A stretch of DNA of 64,000 nucleotides. It comes from Rhizopus sp. PT2906. Taxonomy: Eukaryota; Mucoromycota; Mucoromycetes; Mucorales; Rhizopodaceae. How positions within the stretch are numbered: the first letter of the stretch is position 1; each line of letters begins with the position of its first letter. Positions 10,314-20,455 of the stretch are shown piece after piece. The position numbers and the translations under genes are program-made. The stretch covers positions 62,001 to 126,000 of the forward strand of contig JAMYHX010000050.1 of the NCBI GenBank assembly GCA_025529335.1, written 5' to 3'. The notes beneath the pieces were generated by a model. The model was not told the DNA's origin and did no database searches. It saw only the letters and a list, made by a program, of their open reading frames with translations.

Positions 10314-11426
10314 ATGACTATTACAACTCTATTCAGTCCTGTCAAGCTGGGAAGATATCAATTGGAACATCGTGTTGTTATGGCCCCAACAGCTCGCTTC
10401 CGATGTACTCTTGAAGGTGTGCCTACAGAATTGGTTGCTGAATACTATGGACAAAGAGCCTCTCCTGGTGGTCTTCTTATCACTGAAGCAACCGCTATTC
10501 ACGAATCAGCAGGCCCATATCCACATGCAGCAGGTATCTTTACAAAGGAGCATATCGAAGGTTACAAATTAGCAACAGAAGCTGTACATAAGAAGGGCGG
10601 TTTATTCTTTGCGCAGCTTTGGCATTGTGGACGCGCAGCAGCAAATGCATTTATGCCTAATGGTGAACAAATTGTTTCTGCCTCTGATATTCCTGTTGCC
10701 GGAAAAAACCCTTTCTTGGGAAATGCTGATTATGAAGTACCTCGTCCATTGACCAAGTCTGAAATTAAGGATGTGATTCAGTTATACAAGCAGGCCGCTT
10801 TAAATGCAATTGAGGCTGGTTTTGATGGTGTCGAACTGCATGGTGCTAATGGATACCTTATCGACCAGTTTATCAATTCTAATAGCAACAACCGTACGGA
10901 TGAATACGGCGGAAGTATCGAGAACCGTGCTCGTTTTGCTCTTGAAGTCGTTGATGCTGTGGCTGAAGCCATTGGTGAAGACCGTACTGCTATCCGATTT
11001 TCGCCAGGCGGATCGTTTAATGGCGTAAGAGATGATACTGTTGTGGAAACATGGAGCTATTTGACTTCTCAGCTACAAAAGAACCATCCCAGTTTGGCTT
11101 ATATTCATTTTATTGAACATCGCAATGACATCGACGCTGATGTTGACTCCATTTCAGGTGATTCGCTAGAGCCTTTCCGAAAGATATGGAAGGGTACATT
11201 CATTGCTTCTGGTGGTTTCTCTACTGCTCGTGAAAAGGCATGCGAATATGCTCAACAACATGATGTGCTCATATCTTTTGGCCGTGCTTTTATTGCAAAT
11301 CCTGATCTACCAGAGCGTCTTCGCAATAATTGGCCATTAAATCCTTACCATCGTCCTACTTTTTATACTCATGATGCAGTAGGGTACACAGATTATCCAT
11401 TTTATAATGCTAAAGCTCAAGCATAA
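10314..11426 (+). CDS. Old Yellow Enzyme family NADH:flavin oxidoreductase
   Basis: A single-exon gene of 370 codons. The first ATG is at 10314; the frame is open upstream but has no ATG. It is an FMN TIM-barrel ene-reductase of the OYE family, which reduces activated C=C bonds with NAD(P)H in the cytosol. Visible motifs: the N-terminal strand VMAPTARFR (FMN contact), LWHCGRAA, the substrate-binding and phosphate region FDGVELHGANGYLIDQF with the His/Asn pair, NRTDEYGGSIENRARF, and the C-terminal FMN phosphate loop FIASGGFSTAREKA ... ISFGRAFIANPDLPERL. Length and order fit bacterial/fungal N-ethylmaleimide reductase and 12-oxophytodienoate reductase-like members. The physiological substrate cannot be told from sequence. 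A pogo-type MITE sits in the promoter region. Confidence 0.93.
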   Translation: MTITTLFSPVKLGRYQLEHRVVMAPTARFRCTLEGVPTELVAEYYGQRASPGGLLITEATAIHESAGPYPHAAGIFTKEHIEGYKLATEAVHKKGGLFFAQLWHCGRAAANAFMPNGEQIVSASDIPVAGKNPFLGNADYEVPRPLTKSEIKDVIQLYKQAALNAIEAGFDGVELHGANGYLIDQFINSNSNNRTDEYGGSIENRARFALEVVDAVAEAIGEDRTAIRFSPGGSFNGVRDDTVVETWSYLTSQLQKNHPSLAYIHFIEHRNDIDADVDSISGDSLEPFRKIWKGTFIASGGFSTAREKACEYAQQHDVLISFGRAFIANPDLPERLRNNWPLNPYHRPTFYTHDAVGYTDYPFYNAKAQA

Positions 11427-11689
11427 ACATTGTTTAAATAAAGTGTATCAATTTCATAGTAGACCATAGAGGTTATTGTTATCAGTAAAAGAAGAAATTT
11501 AACAACTTGTCATTATATCATGCTTTACCATTAACTAAATGAAGGAGGAGGGTAAAGAACTACGCTTTATTCAGAAATTATTCGCACACTGATCATTTTA
11601 GAGAACAAATGAGACAATAAATAAAAATAAAAGAGAGCCATGAGAAGCAAAAGAATGGTATATAAAAGAAATGATTAGTCTTAGATCCC

Positions 11690-12324
11690 TCAAACCTTCG
11701 TGATCCCGATTACGACGACTGGGACAAAGTGAACAGGACGACCGCCGCGCGTGACCAGCATGTAAAGACCAGGGGCAGGCATCTCAAAGCTCCAGAATCG
11801 CAGCTTATTTTTCTTTGCATGTAAGAAGAAGATACGAACAGTGTTGAATACATCAGATGAAGCAAATTTGTAAGTGTAGGCAATTTCATTGAGCATTGTA
11901 ATTAATCCATATCCAGCTTTAACATGATCATTAACAAGTCTGCTTTCATCATCAAGTTTGAACGGATCAAACATCTCCAGAAGCACCAACTCGATACGAA
12001 CACCATCAGTGAAAGTCAAAATACAGCCATCAGATTTATAGTGTTGGTTGCTGCGGATGTTTCTTCGGGAAAGTTTCTTGTTCAACAGTTCCTAAACAAT
12101 ATTCACCGCAATGAAACTTCAGCTCGTCAACAGTGACAATAACAGTATTTAGTAAAGGCCAAATGACATAGTGAGAGTAGTTGGATTCTTCATTAGTAAC
12201 CAAAACGCCAGCAAAAACTGAGTTCAGGAAAATTTCAAGGACAGAGGTCATCATGAATATGGGGTCAAAGATTCCAACATTATTTGAGACCGGATTGATG
12301 CTTGTAGATGAATCATATATAAGG
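11690..12324 (-). pseudogene. 5'-truncated, frameshifted member of a repeated Mucoralean protein family
   Basis: Minus strand. The upstream part (GIFDPIFMMTSVLEIFLNSV ... NTVIVTVDELKFHCGEYCLG) and the downstream part (HYKSDGCILTFTDGVRIELV ... LVNDHVKAGYGLITMLNEIA ... HAKKNKLRFWSFEMPAPGLY) are in different frames, overlapping near 12040-12080. They resemble the abundant hypothetical proteins of Mucorales in which a KxDG...E core is followed by a K-containing helix and a 'FWSF..PAPGLY' strand; a PD-(D/E)XK-like nuclease fold is possible but is my inference. The 5' end is removed at the edge of MITE copy C (12325). It ends with TAA-type stop just below 11693 after VVVIGITKV. Convergent with the oxidoreductase gene. 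Confidence 0.5.
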
Positions 12325-12712
12325 GAAACACTACATGTACCAGAAAACACACCAGAAGTTAGATTAATTCTACCCATTACCTATGATATAGTCCAACAAA
12401 ACCTTTGAGTGTGTGGCGCCACGCTAAACATGGCTTTATAAAGTCGCCATATTGGTTTGTTTATCCTTTCAAGAAGAAGAGACAGAAAAGAAATGTTGCT
12501 ATTTCTTTATTTATTCTAGATATATACTGTCAATCTATCAACGAAGAACCAAGATCAATCACATGTGTTTTATATTCTATCAGAGAGGATAAACTGAACA
12601 GCCTTAGGTTAGGCATAGTCTTTGGTAATATGAAGTTGTATAGTGATAACACAGGCGGTGCCCCAAGGAAGTACCCATAGCATTAGTCTATTTTCTGGTG
12701 CATGTAGTGTTG
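12325..12712 (+). mobile_element. MITE family 'aaacactacatgcacc', copy C (~388 bp)
   Basis: It runs from gggaaacactacatgtaccag to ttttctggtgcatgtagtgtt, so the termini are good inverted repeats. The interior follows copies A and B throughout (attacctatgatatagtcca, gctaaacatggctttataaa, ttggtttgtttatcctttca), with moderate divergence. No open frame of its own. It has inserted at, or replaced, the 5' end of the broken minus-strand gene at 11690-12324. Confidence 0.75.
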
Positions 12713-12877
12713 ACTTTCGTTTATGAATCTTTTCACAAAAAGACGGCGCGTCGAGATAGATAAAAAGGTAGTTTTAGTAAGAATAAGAAACATCATACAG
12801 GATGAGAAGCATTGAAAAGTACAATAGGGCTGATCGAAATGAACCGTCACTTTTGGGAAACAGTGTGTTAGAAATTG

Positions 12878-12909
12878 ACGCGCCTACAAAAATATTTATT
12901 ATCACGCGT
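12878..12909. promoter_or_regulatory. Candidate MluI cell-cycle box region upstream of RFC subunit gene
   Basis: ACGCGT occurs at 12904-12909, 30 bp before the start codon, with a GACGCG half-match at 12878-12883 and GGCGCGTCG further up near 12744. ACGCGT is the binding site of MBF-type (Mbp1/Swi6) G1/S factors, which drive replication genes in other fungi. Functional use here is inferred. Confidence 0.4.
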
Positions 12910-12938
12910 GCCTATTTCCTTCTCGTTTTTATTACAAC

Positions 12939-13342
12939 ATGAGTCTTTGGGCTGATAAATATAAACCTAAATCACTTGATCAACTTACATATCACAATGA
13001 ACTATCAACTCATCTAAAGAAGCTAGTAATTACTTAAAGCTGTGGGTTAATAAATCACACTAAGATCTCTGTCTCTTTTATGTTCTTTCGATAGGCTAAT
13101 TCAGACAATTTTCCTCATTTATTGTTTTATGGACCACCTGGAGCAGGAAAAAAGACGCGTATAGCTGCTGTACTAAGAGAGATCTATGGACCTTCAGCAG
13201 AAAAAGTAAATCAAGGAAAACATGTGAATTATATATTGACGATCCTATAGTTGAAAGTAGAACAACGACAATTTGTTACTTCGTCCAATCGAAAGATGAT
13301 CTTTACTGTTGTTTCGAGTAATTATCACTTGGAACTTAATCC

Positions 13343-13379
<37 letters not shown>

Positions 13380-14335
13380 TCTTTTTAAAAAGATTAAAAA
13401 GAGAGAGAAAACTAATAGGCGTATTTAGTGATTTAGGCATGTACGATCGTGTTATTGTTCAAGATGTCATCAAAGGCATTGCTCAAACTCAACAGGTTGA
13501 CGCTAATGCTAGACACCAGTTTAAGGGTATTCATATGCAATTGATATATATATAGCGGATACTCATATATATCATAGTTGTTATTATTGATCAAGCAGAT
13601 GAACTGACAAGGGAAGCACAAGCTGCCCTTCGTCGAACCATGGAAAAGTACACAGCGTCGATGCGTCTTATATTGTGCTGTAATGGTCTTGGGAAGATCA
13701 TTGCTCCTGTACGATCTCGTTGTCTTTTGATGCGTGTAGCACGACCAGAAACAGATCAAGTCGTTGGTGCACTATTACATGTAGCTAATAAGGAGGGCCT
13801 TCGTCTACCGAAGCAATTGGCTCTGCATATTGCTGAACACAGTGAAAGGAATATGCGAGCTGCCTTGTTGGCATTAGAAAGTATTGCTGTTAGACAGTAA
13901 GTTTTTTTATTATTATTAATGGTTTATGCTTATTTGTGTATATAGCTCTGATTTGAGTAAAGTAACTGAAGTTGATTCTCTGGACTGGGAGATTGCTATT
14001 TCAAAAATTGCCGACATGATCCTACAAGAACAGTCTCCACAGCGATTATTAGCTATTCGACAACATTTATATGACTTGATTATCAAGTGTATTCAACCCA
14101 GTTTGATCATTAAGAAATTGACATTTTACCTCCTTGACAAAGTCGATCCTTCGCTTAAGCTACAGATTTTAGAAAAGGCTGCCTTTCATGTAAGCATACG
14201 ATGATGATTATTGTCTTGTACTCATGTTTTGTATAGGAACATCGTCTACGTATGGGTAAAAAGGAGATTATTCATTTAGAGGCATTTATTGCTAGTGTGA
14301 TGCATATTTATAAACGGTTTTTGAATAGTATGTAA
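12939..14335 (+). CDS. RFC5: Replication factor C small subunit (yeast Rfc5 / human RFC3 type)
   Basis: Seven exons with in-frame joins: 12939-13025, 13095-13205, 13251-13345, 13429-13526, 13578-13896, 13946-14189 and 14237-14335. It is a AAA+ subunit of the RFC clamp loader that loads PCNA on primer-template junctions in the nucleus. The N-terminus MSLWADKYKPKSLDQLTYH and the Walker A variant GPPGAGKKTR (Lys-Lys in place of Lys-Thr/Ser) mark the Rfc5/hRFC3 type. Then follow EQRQFVTSSNRK, a Walker B-like VVIIDQADELT, the conserved AQAALRRTMEKYTASMRLIL, the SRC arginine-finger motif (PVRSRCLLMRV) and the C-terminal collar ending RMGKKEIIHLEAFIASVM. Length (about 350 residues) is normal. Intron 3 contains a (TA)14 run. 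The 3' end faces the Kei1 gene at 43 bp. Confidence 0.95.
13347..13374. repeat. (TA)14 microsatellite in intron 3 of the RFC gene
   Basis: A pure run of 14 TA units starts right after the GT of the intron donor (13346-13347). It is intronic and not expected to affect the protein, but it is likely length-polymorphic. Confidence 0.9.
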
Positions 14336-14378
14336 AAATGCCTTTATTGTTGATATATGCTTCATAATAAAAATGGGT

Positions 14379-15158
14379 TTATGCTACTTCTTGCTTTGTT
14401 TCAGTCATGCTCATCTCTTCGTCTACTACTGCTGTGATTTTTGAATACTTTATCTTGTTTAATGACAAGTAATATTCAGTGATGATGCAAGCAAAATAGA
14501 TCTAGGATAAAGTCATGGGTACATTTAAAAAAAGAAATATAGATAAACTTACTTGAACCATGCGTATGACGCATAGAATAGTGATACTGACAATACTCTC
14601 AGTCTTGAATATATCATCATGCTGCCTTGTTTTATCAACATCATCGGCTATCTCGGGTAAGCTATGATCCGTAAAGATGAACCACTGAAAGGCAAAATAG
14701 ACTGTCATCAATGAACCAATGACAAAGTCAATCCAATAAAAGATAGCATAGGATCGTATGAGAGTGTGATGATTCTGTTGTTGCATAATTAATATTCTTT
14801 TTACACATATGCAAATTTGTTTTGTTGTCCTACGTTGTTAATACCATAAAGGCCAAGAGAAAAGATGAATAGAGCTATTAATGAATAAACATGTGCCAAG
14901 ACAGCAAATGGATCACCATACTCTAATGAAATAAGTCCATAAAATCCGGATAATTTGTTCAGCTATTATAAGAGGTTATTGTTAAATGTGTAAACTGTAT
15001 CCATGGCACTAAGAAATACCAGTCCAATAGTAGTAATAAGATAAACACCTATGTCATTATTATAAGCAAACAGAAAAAGAGCAAAAAGTGTTGGTATATT
15101 TACCTGTCTTTATTGGCACAAACAGACAACAACTTCTTTTGTTTGATGAAAGCAGCAT
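14379..15158 (-). CDS. KEI1: Kei1, regulatory subunit of inositol phosphorylceramide synthase
   Basis: Five exons on the minus strand: 15158-15104, 15048-14996, 14962-14834, 14774-14553 and 14501-14379, giving 193 residues. Kei1 is a Golgi membrane protein that activates and localises the inositol phosphorylceramide synthase Aur1 in fungal sphingolipid synthesis. Four hydrophobic segments are visible: TGVYLITTIGLVFLSAMDT, the AVLAHVYSLIALFIFSLGLY region, FYWIDFVIGSLMTVYFAFQW and SIVSITILCVIRMVQIYFAC. The signature LNKLSGFYGLISLEYGDP and FQWFIFTDH fit yeast Kei1 (LNK.SG.YGI... and QWF), as does the order of the loops. Intron 2 would be only 33 nt (14963-14995), unusually short, but it is needed to join MDT to LNKLSG in frame. 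Tail to tail with RFC5. Confidence 0.85.
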
Positions 15159-15285
15159 TCTCAAATGTATTGTTTAAACAATAAAGAAACCTAAAAAAAA
15201 GGAAGAAAGCAGAAAATGAGCTGTGCTTTAATTTTTCTCTCTCTCTGTCTCTTTTTTATTTTTTCCTCGTTAATTAATACAGTAA

Positions 15286-16503
15286 ATGCAAGAGAATCTT
15301 ACTAAAATATATACGATAGAAATGAGTCAAAGGTGCGGCTTATTAACACTACCCGTAGAAGTTCAAACAAGCATCTTTATTTATGCACAGAATCCAGCTT
15401 TGGTACTTACTTGTCGGCACTTTTGGCAAATGGGTCAATCCTGTTTGCTGAGAGCAAAGTACTTGGTATTCCGATACGGGAGAGAAGCAGCACTGTCTGA
15501 ACGATCAATGAAACGAAGAATAGTTTGTCTACCGGTTATTGAACATCTCATCAAACACCTTCACTGTGATACAACCGCAGACGAGTTTTGGCTTTATAGA
15601 CATGCCTGTGAAACACAAGAGGTTGATATCTGTCGTTGGATTATTGCAGCTGTGGTAGCAGGTAACCTTGCCAACACTTCAACTTTGCTAAGCATGGCTG
15701 CTGCATGCGGAGCTGTGGATGTGGTAGATATTCTCGTCGATGAGTTTCATGTGGATCTTGGTCAGCCATATGCTCATGGAAGTGCTTTACGTATGGCGAC
15801 TGTATACAACCATCTGGATCTAGTAAAGCATTTTGATCAAAAGTACAAGCTGGACTTACACTTTGATGATGAACTGCTGCTAAGGTGCGCTTCATACACG
15901 GGTTTCCCAGAATTAGTAAATTATCTTTTGGAAAGAGGAGCAGATGTCCATGCAAATACAGACGCATCATTGGCAAGCGCTGTTCACGAAGGTCATGCCT
16001 CTGTGGCTGAATCCTTATTGAAAGCAGGCGCCTCAGCAACAATTCATGACAACTTTTGTGCTCGATATGCTGCTATTCGGCTGCAGGATATTTCAATTCT
16101 AAGGAATTTAATAGTCCTTGGTGGCGTTGATCCTCGATTTGATCATGACTGGTTGCTGATTGAAGCATGTAAACGAGGATATATACAGATTGTGCGATTT
16201 TTGTTGAAAGAAATATTATCAGATGACATAGACAATATCATCAACATGAGAGAAGGGATCTTGTTGAAAAAGGCAATCATTTATGAACAAGAAGCAGTCG
16301 TTCATCTTTTATTGGATATGGGAGCAAATGTCAATAGTGGTGGATGTGCTGCTGGAATATATCGTCTATTGAATGCACAGGATCGATCCATGACTGCCAA
16401 GAATATTATAAAGTATATTGTTCAGAATGGGTTTGATATTGATCAACAAACTCAAGTTATGCAACGTGCGATTAGAGAACTGTTGGAATCCAAGCACACT
16501 TAA
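15286..16503 (+). CDS. Ankyrin-repeat protein with F-box-like N-terminus
   Basis: A single-exon gene of 405 codons. ATG at 15286 is the first start; an in-frame ATG at 15322 (MSQRCGLLTLPVEVQ) is an alternative. Residues ~18-50 (LLTLPVEVQTSIFIYAQNPA then LVLTCRHFW) resemble a degenerate F-box, and residues ~105-400 hold irregular ankyrin repeats, e.g. AAACGAVDVVDILVDEFHVD, ASYTGFPELVNYLLERGADV, AVHEGHASVAESLLKAGASA and ACKRGYIQIVRFLLKE. Such proteins form large families in Mucorales; most likely a protein-binding adaptor, possibly of an SCF ubiquitin ligase, but the partner is unknown. It is intact and lies 128 bp after the Kei1 start, divergent from it. Confidence 0.8.
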   Translation: MQENLTKIYTIEMSQRCGLLTLPVEVQTSIFIYAQNPALVLTCRHFWQMGQSCLLRAKYLVFRYGREAALSERSMKRRIVCLPVIEHLIKHLHCDTTADEFWLYRHACETQEVDICRWIIAAVVAGNLANTSTLLSMAAACGAVDVVDILVDEFHVDLGQPYAHGSALRMATVYNHLDLVKHFDQKYKLDLHFDDELLLRCASYTGFPELVNYLLERGADVHANTDASLASAVHEGHASVAESLLKAGASATIHDNFCARYAAIRLQDISILRNLIVLGGVDPRFDHDWLLIEACKRGYIQIVRFLLKEILSDDIDNIINMREGILLKKAIIYEQEAVVHLLLDMGANVNSGGCAAGIYRLLNAQDRSMTAKNIIKYIVQNGFDIDQQTQVMQRAIRELLESKHT

Positions 16504-16653
16504 ACATGACATTAAGACCGCGTATGTATGTATATACATATAAAGCATATGTCCAATGGAGAAGAAAATATACATGATTTGTATACCCATAGACCATCAG
16601 AGTCTAAGTACTTTGTTGAAACTATGTCTCCAACTCGGTGATATCAAGTCATA

Positions 16654-16843
16654 CAGTGGGCTCTACTCCCAAAGTTCGTTTTCTAACTAACCAAAGTCGC
16701 TTTGGTCTCGCTTGCCTTACAGCTCAAAGTTTGCTATTTTATTGGCCAAAGTTCGTTTTTGCAAATGGGCTCGAATACGCCTTTTGGATAACTCAAAGTT
16801 CGTTTGTGTTATCATTAAATTTCATAATTTTTTTAAAGACCTA
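16654..16843 (+). repeat. Left 190-bp terminal inverted repeat
   Basis: It pairs with 18724-18913 over its whole length with only a few differences (such as GGG/GGA near the end). It contains five spaced copies of a core like CAAAGTTCG(TTTT): near 16669, 16692, 16724, 16747 and 16793, which resemble subterminal transposase-binding sites. Confidence 0.85.
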
Positions 16844-16986
16844 GATGTCGTATTGAAACCATTGTAATGTTGTCAGAGTAATAGCTACACACACTCATTA
16901 TCTCTCTCTCTCTTTCGACATGATGTCGTTTTATTCAAACATATTTCTCTTTGTCGTCTTTTTATGTCAATAATTAATAAAAATAC

Positions 16987-18734
16987 AGTATACTTGATGA
17001 TACCTTGCGTGAAAAGTTCAATCTAGCTTCCAATATCCTGACTGGCAGTGCAAAGAGTCGGAGCGATATAAAAGATGTTATTGATAACTATTTTGATTGC
17101 TCCAAAGTGTGGGAAGCGCTGTAGTATCTATGCTACTATTCAGTGCTTAAATACAATATCTAGAGTTGAGCTTAATGTTACTACACGTTCTATTACACCT
17201 CAACAGAATGTGGTCAACACAGTTTAAATAACCCCGCTTCTTAATATATAAGTATTGATTGTGCTATCATCTCTTTTCTCTTCACTTTTATTTTGAATAA
17301 AGATACAACACAGCCTCATCGTATTTTCTACTTTGTTAAATCAATCCGAAACTTAAATGCAACAAGCGCAACCACAGCAGCTCGCTTTAATGCTACAGAC
17401 ATCACTGAAGACAATCATAAGTAGTTTAAGCAAGCAGCCTGCTAACAATATCTCAATAACTGAGCTTCTCTTGAAGCAATATTGTTCATCTCTTGATAAC
17501 TTTTATCACCATCCACAAATCATTAAGGATCTCAAGTTATATTATCAGAAAAAGGAGTTGAAAAGTGTGCCGAGGATAACTTGCAGCAGGCACATATTCA
17601 GTCCAATGCTACCGCTTCGGCTATGGTTCTTGAAAAGAGCCGTTTAATGGAGAAGGGGTCGAAAAAGAGGTCATTTGATGAAATTGAAGATGGACGATCG
17701 TCCTGTGGTAAAAGTAGCCAACTTCAATGAGATCGACAGCTTTGTTTTTTAACTGCTTCATTTTTTTTAGCTCTCTGACAGAAATTCAAACGATCGTAGT
17801 ATAAATTTTTTCACATTTAAAGGTGTGAGAAACAACTCGTTGAACCAAGGCGTGTATGGCTACCTTTGAAAGACTTTAGAGTTTCTGGACTTAATAGAAA
17901 GCTCCACGATGGTATTCTAACAAATAAAGCAGAGACTTTAGCAGTAATGCTGGAATCTTCCGGGTAAGCAAGAGGTTTTCTAGAAGATTTATCGTTTTTG
18001 TGACAAGGCTAAAATATTCTTTTAACAGATCCGAGATCATCATCCCACATATAATATATGACACCTACAAGCAACTAAAAAATACATCTGACTTTCTGAA
18101 GTGCATCATCAACAAGCACAAGATGGGCTCTTTGAAAATCTTGATGAAGGTACAAATTCCTTGCGTTTCAGTCATAGAAGACTGTCTTACGCTTTGTTTG
18201 ACTGCTGTCCACAACAACAGCAAATGGAAGTTTGTGGAAGCAAGGTCATGTACCATCCCCACCACCAAAGAAGAAGAGAAAAAATAGATTAAAGTCTTTG
18301 AGCTGCTCGTCTTTCTCAATCATGCTGTCGAAAAGTCGTTGGCCCATCTTGACCAGCTGGAGAATGAATCGCTTGGCTACGTTGAGCTAGGCCTTGAAGA
18401 AATATTAATCAAGGACTATTTTGTATGATTAATTTCAATAATAAATCGAAATATTTTGTCTCATTATGTATTTTACTTGATTTAATTTTTCTACATCTAT
18501 AGCATAAAGGCTGATGTAGCAAAAAGGATGACAAAGGAAGCTGTTGTTGGACATTTCAGTCAATCGAAGTGTATATCAAGAACCGAAAATTTGAAAACTA
18601 GAATCAGCGAGGCTAATGAAAACGCCAGTAGAAAGACTCTTCATAACATCGCTCAGCATTCTGTTGAGAATTCTCAAAAATGCTTTGATAAAGAACCCAC
18701 TTTGGACGAGCTTTTGAGCAATTTAGATCTTTAA
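16987..18734 (+). pseudogene. Spliced gene of unknown family inside the TIR element, probably decaying
   Basis: Coding-like pieces in order: 16987-17124 (LDDTLREKFNLASNILTGSA ... VWEAL, stop 17122-17124; relation to the rest uncertain); 17357-17560 (MQQAQPQQLALMLQTSLKTI ... NFYHHPQIIKDLKLYYQKK); after a one-base frame change, KCAEDNLQQAHIQSNATASA ... KRSFDEIEDG to ~17697; after an intron, CEKQLVEPRRVWLPLKDFRV ... AETLAVMLESSG (17821-17964); after another, IIPHIIYDTYKQLKNTSDFL, or in the adjacent frame DGLFENLDEGTNSLRFSHRR then LSYALFDCC; then FELLVFLNHAVEKSLAHLDQ ... EEILIKDYF (18296-18425); then a last exon ending TLDELLSNLDL with TAA at 18732-18734 inside the right arm. Frame changes suggest decay. 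I know no transposase motif here. Confidence 0.45.
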
Positions 18735-18913
18735 AAAAATTATGAAATTTAATGATAACACAAACGAACTTTGAGTTATCCAAAAGGCGTATTCGAGCCC
18801 ATTTGCAAAAACGAACTTTGGCCAATAAAATAGCAAACTTTGAGCTGTAAGGCAAGCGAGACCAAAGCGACTTTGGTTAGTTAGAAAACGAACTTTGGGA
18901 GTAGAGTCCACTG
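18724..18913 (-). repeat. Right 190-bp terminal inverted repeat
   Basis: Reverse complement of 16654-16843. The last codons of the internal gene (from 18724) lie inside this arm. The arm ends 214 bp before the start codon of the CK2 alpha gene, so the element abuts that promoter. Confidence 0.85.
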
Positions 18914-19127
18914 TACCCTGTGTATACAATAAAAACGGTGTGTGAAAGCATTGATTCAAAGTCCGTGTGTGACTTCAAGCACCACTTTTTTTTCTTCTTC
19001 TCCCTCTCATTCTCTGCTTCTCTTTCTCCGTTCAACCCAAGAGTCCACCTTTAAACTCTTTGTTTCGCCACTTTTTTATAATCATCTCTTCTTCAAAATA
19101 AGCTTTTTTTCCCTCTTTTCGAAAAAT

Positions 19128-20455
19128 ATGAGCGCATCTACGAATGCCACAAAATATAAAAGCATAGCCAGGTGCTATGCTGACGTGAATGCAAAGATGC
19201 CAGCAAGTTATTGGGATTATGATAATCTCCAAGTGGAATGGGGGTAAATTAAAAAAAAGCAAGGGGAACAAAAGTAATAATTCTTTGGACATAGCAATCA
19301 AGAAAAATATGAAATTATCCGTAAAGTGGGTCGTGGCAAGTACTCTGAAGTCTTTCAAGGCATCAACATTACCAACAATGAAAAATGTGTCATCAAAGCA
19401 TTGAAGCCTGTAAAGAAGAAGAAGATTAAGCGTGAAATTAAAATTCTTCAAAACTTGGCAGGAGGAACCAACATTGTAGGTCTTTTGGATATTGTTCGCG
19501 ACCCTATTGTAAGTACTATTAAATTACTCTGCAAGATGTTTAATATTATGTATAGTCCAAGACACCTGCGATCATCTTTGAATATGTCAATAACACCGAT
19601 TTTAAAATCCTTTATCCACGATTTACAGTTTATGATATCCAATACTACATGTATGAGCTATTAAAGGTAATTTTACATTGTAACATGACGTATCATTGAC
19701 ACACACACCACGCTTTAAACAGGCTTTAGATTATTGCCATTCAAAAGGTATTATGCATCGTGATGTGAAGCCTCATAATGTGATGATTGACCATGAAAAG
19801 AAAGAGGTAAACAAAAGAGAGAAAAGAAAGAGAGCCTTGGTTCACACATACTCTCTGTTATTTAGTTGCGCTTGATTGATTGGGGATTAGCTGAATTTTA
19901 TCACGCAGGAACTGCATATAATGTTCGTGTCGCATCGAGATACTTTAAAGGACCTGAACTTTTGGTAGACTTTCAAGAATACGACTATAGCTTGGATATG
20001 TGGAGTTATGGTTGTATGTTTGCTAGCATGGTAAGAAGATTGAACATGAATGGTGTACAGGACTGACACATGGCAATCCTAGATCTTCCGTAAGGAACCA
20101 TTCTTCCATGGTCATGACAACTATGATCAATTAGTAAAGATTGCCCGTGTGCTTGGTACAGATGACCTCTTTAGATATACCGCAAAATACAGTATTAAGC
20201 TTGATCCTGAATATGACAACATTTTGGGTAGACATCTCCGTAAGCCATGGACCAAATTTATTACTGCAGACAATCAAGAATTTGCTTCAGAAGATGCCCT
20301 TGACTTTTTGGACAAGTTATTAAGATATGATCACCAAGAACGCCTTACGGCTAAAGAAGCCATGGGACACCATTACTTTGGTAAATAATTGTCATATTGA
20401 TCAACTTGTTTTTATTAACACATTCATAGATGCTGTTAGACAAAATCAGTCTTAA
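19128..20455 (+). CDS. CKA1: Casein kinase 2 catalytic subunit alpha
   Basis: Seven exons: 19128-19243, 19295-19508, 19556-19666, 19723-19806, 19866-20030, 20083-20380 and 20430-20455, all GT-AG and in frame, giving about 337 residues, normal for the family. CK2 phosphorylates acidic Ser/Thr sites in nucleus and cytosol. Diagnostic features: the N-terminal ARCYADVNAKMPASYWDYDN, glycine loop GRGKYSEVFQG, basic cluster KPVKKKKIKREIKIL, catalytic loop HRDVKPHNVMID, the CK2-specific DWG in place of DFG (RLIDWGLAEFYH), activation segment VRVASRYFKGPELL and the P+1/helix part DYSLDMWSYGCMFASM. The symbol reflects the yeast ortholog; whether another paralog exists elsewhere in the genome is unknown. 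Its upstream region borders the TIR element. Confidence 0.95.

Larger units (their letters stand above)
16654..18913 (+). mobile_element. 2.26-kb TIR element with TA flanks carrying an unrecognised gene
   Basis: The left end (16654, CAGTGGGCTCTACTCCCAAA) and right end (reverse complement from 18913, CAGTGGACTCTACTCCCAAA) are long inverted repeats, each followed or preceded by TA (16652-16653, 18914-18915). This is the terminal pattern of pogo/Tc1-mariner elements. The inside does not show a DDE transposase; instead there are spliced coding segments ending with a stop inside the right arm. It therefore looks like a non-autonomous element that contains a foreign or host-derived gene. Confidence 0.75.

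Noticed and set aside
16638..18959. Open frames reading SQSRFGLACLTAQSLLFYWP in both ends of the TIR element
   Set aside because: They are translations of the terminal repeats in opposite orientation and carry no coding signal.
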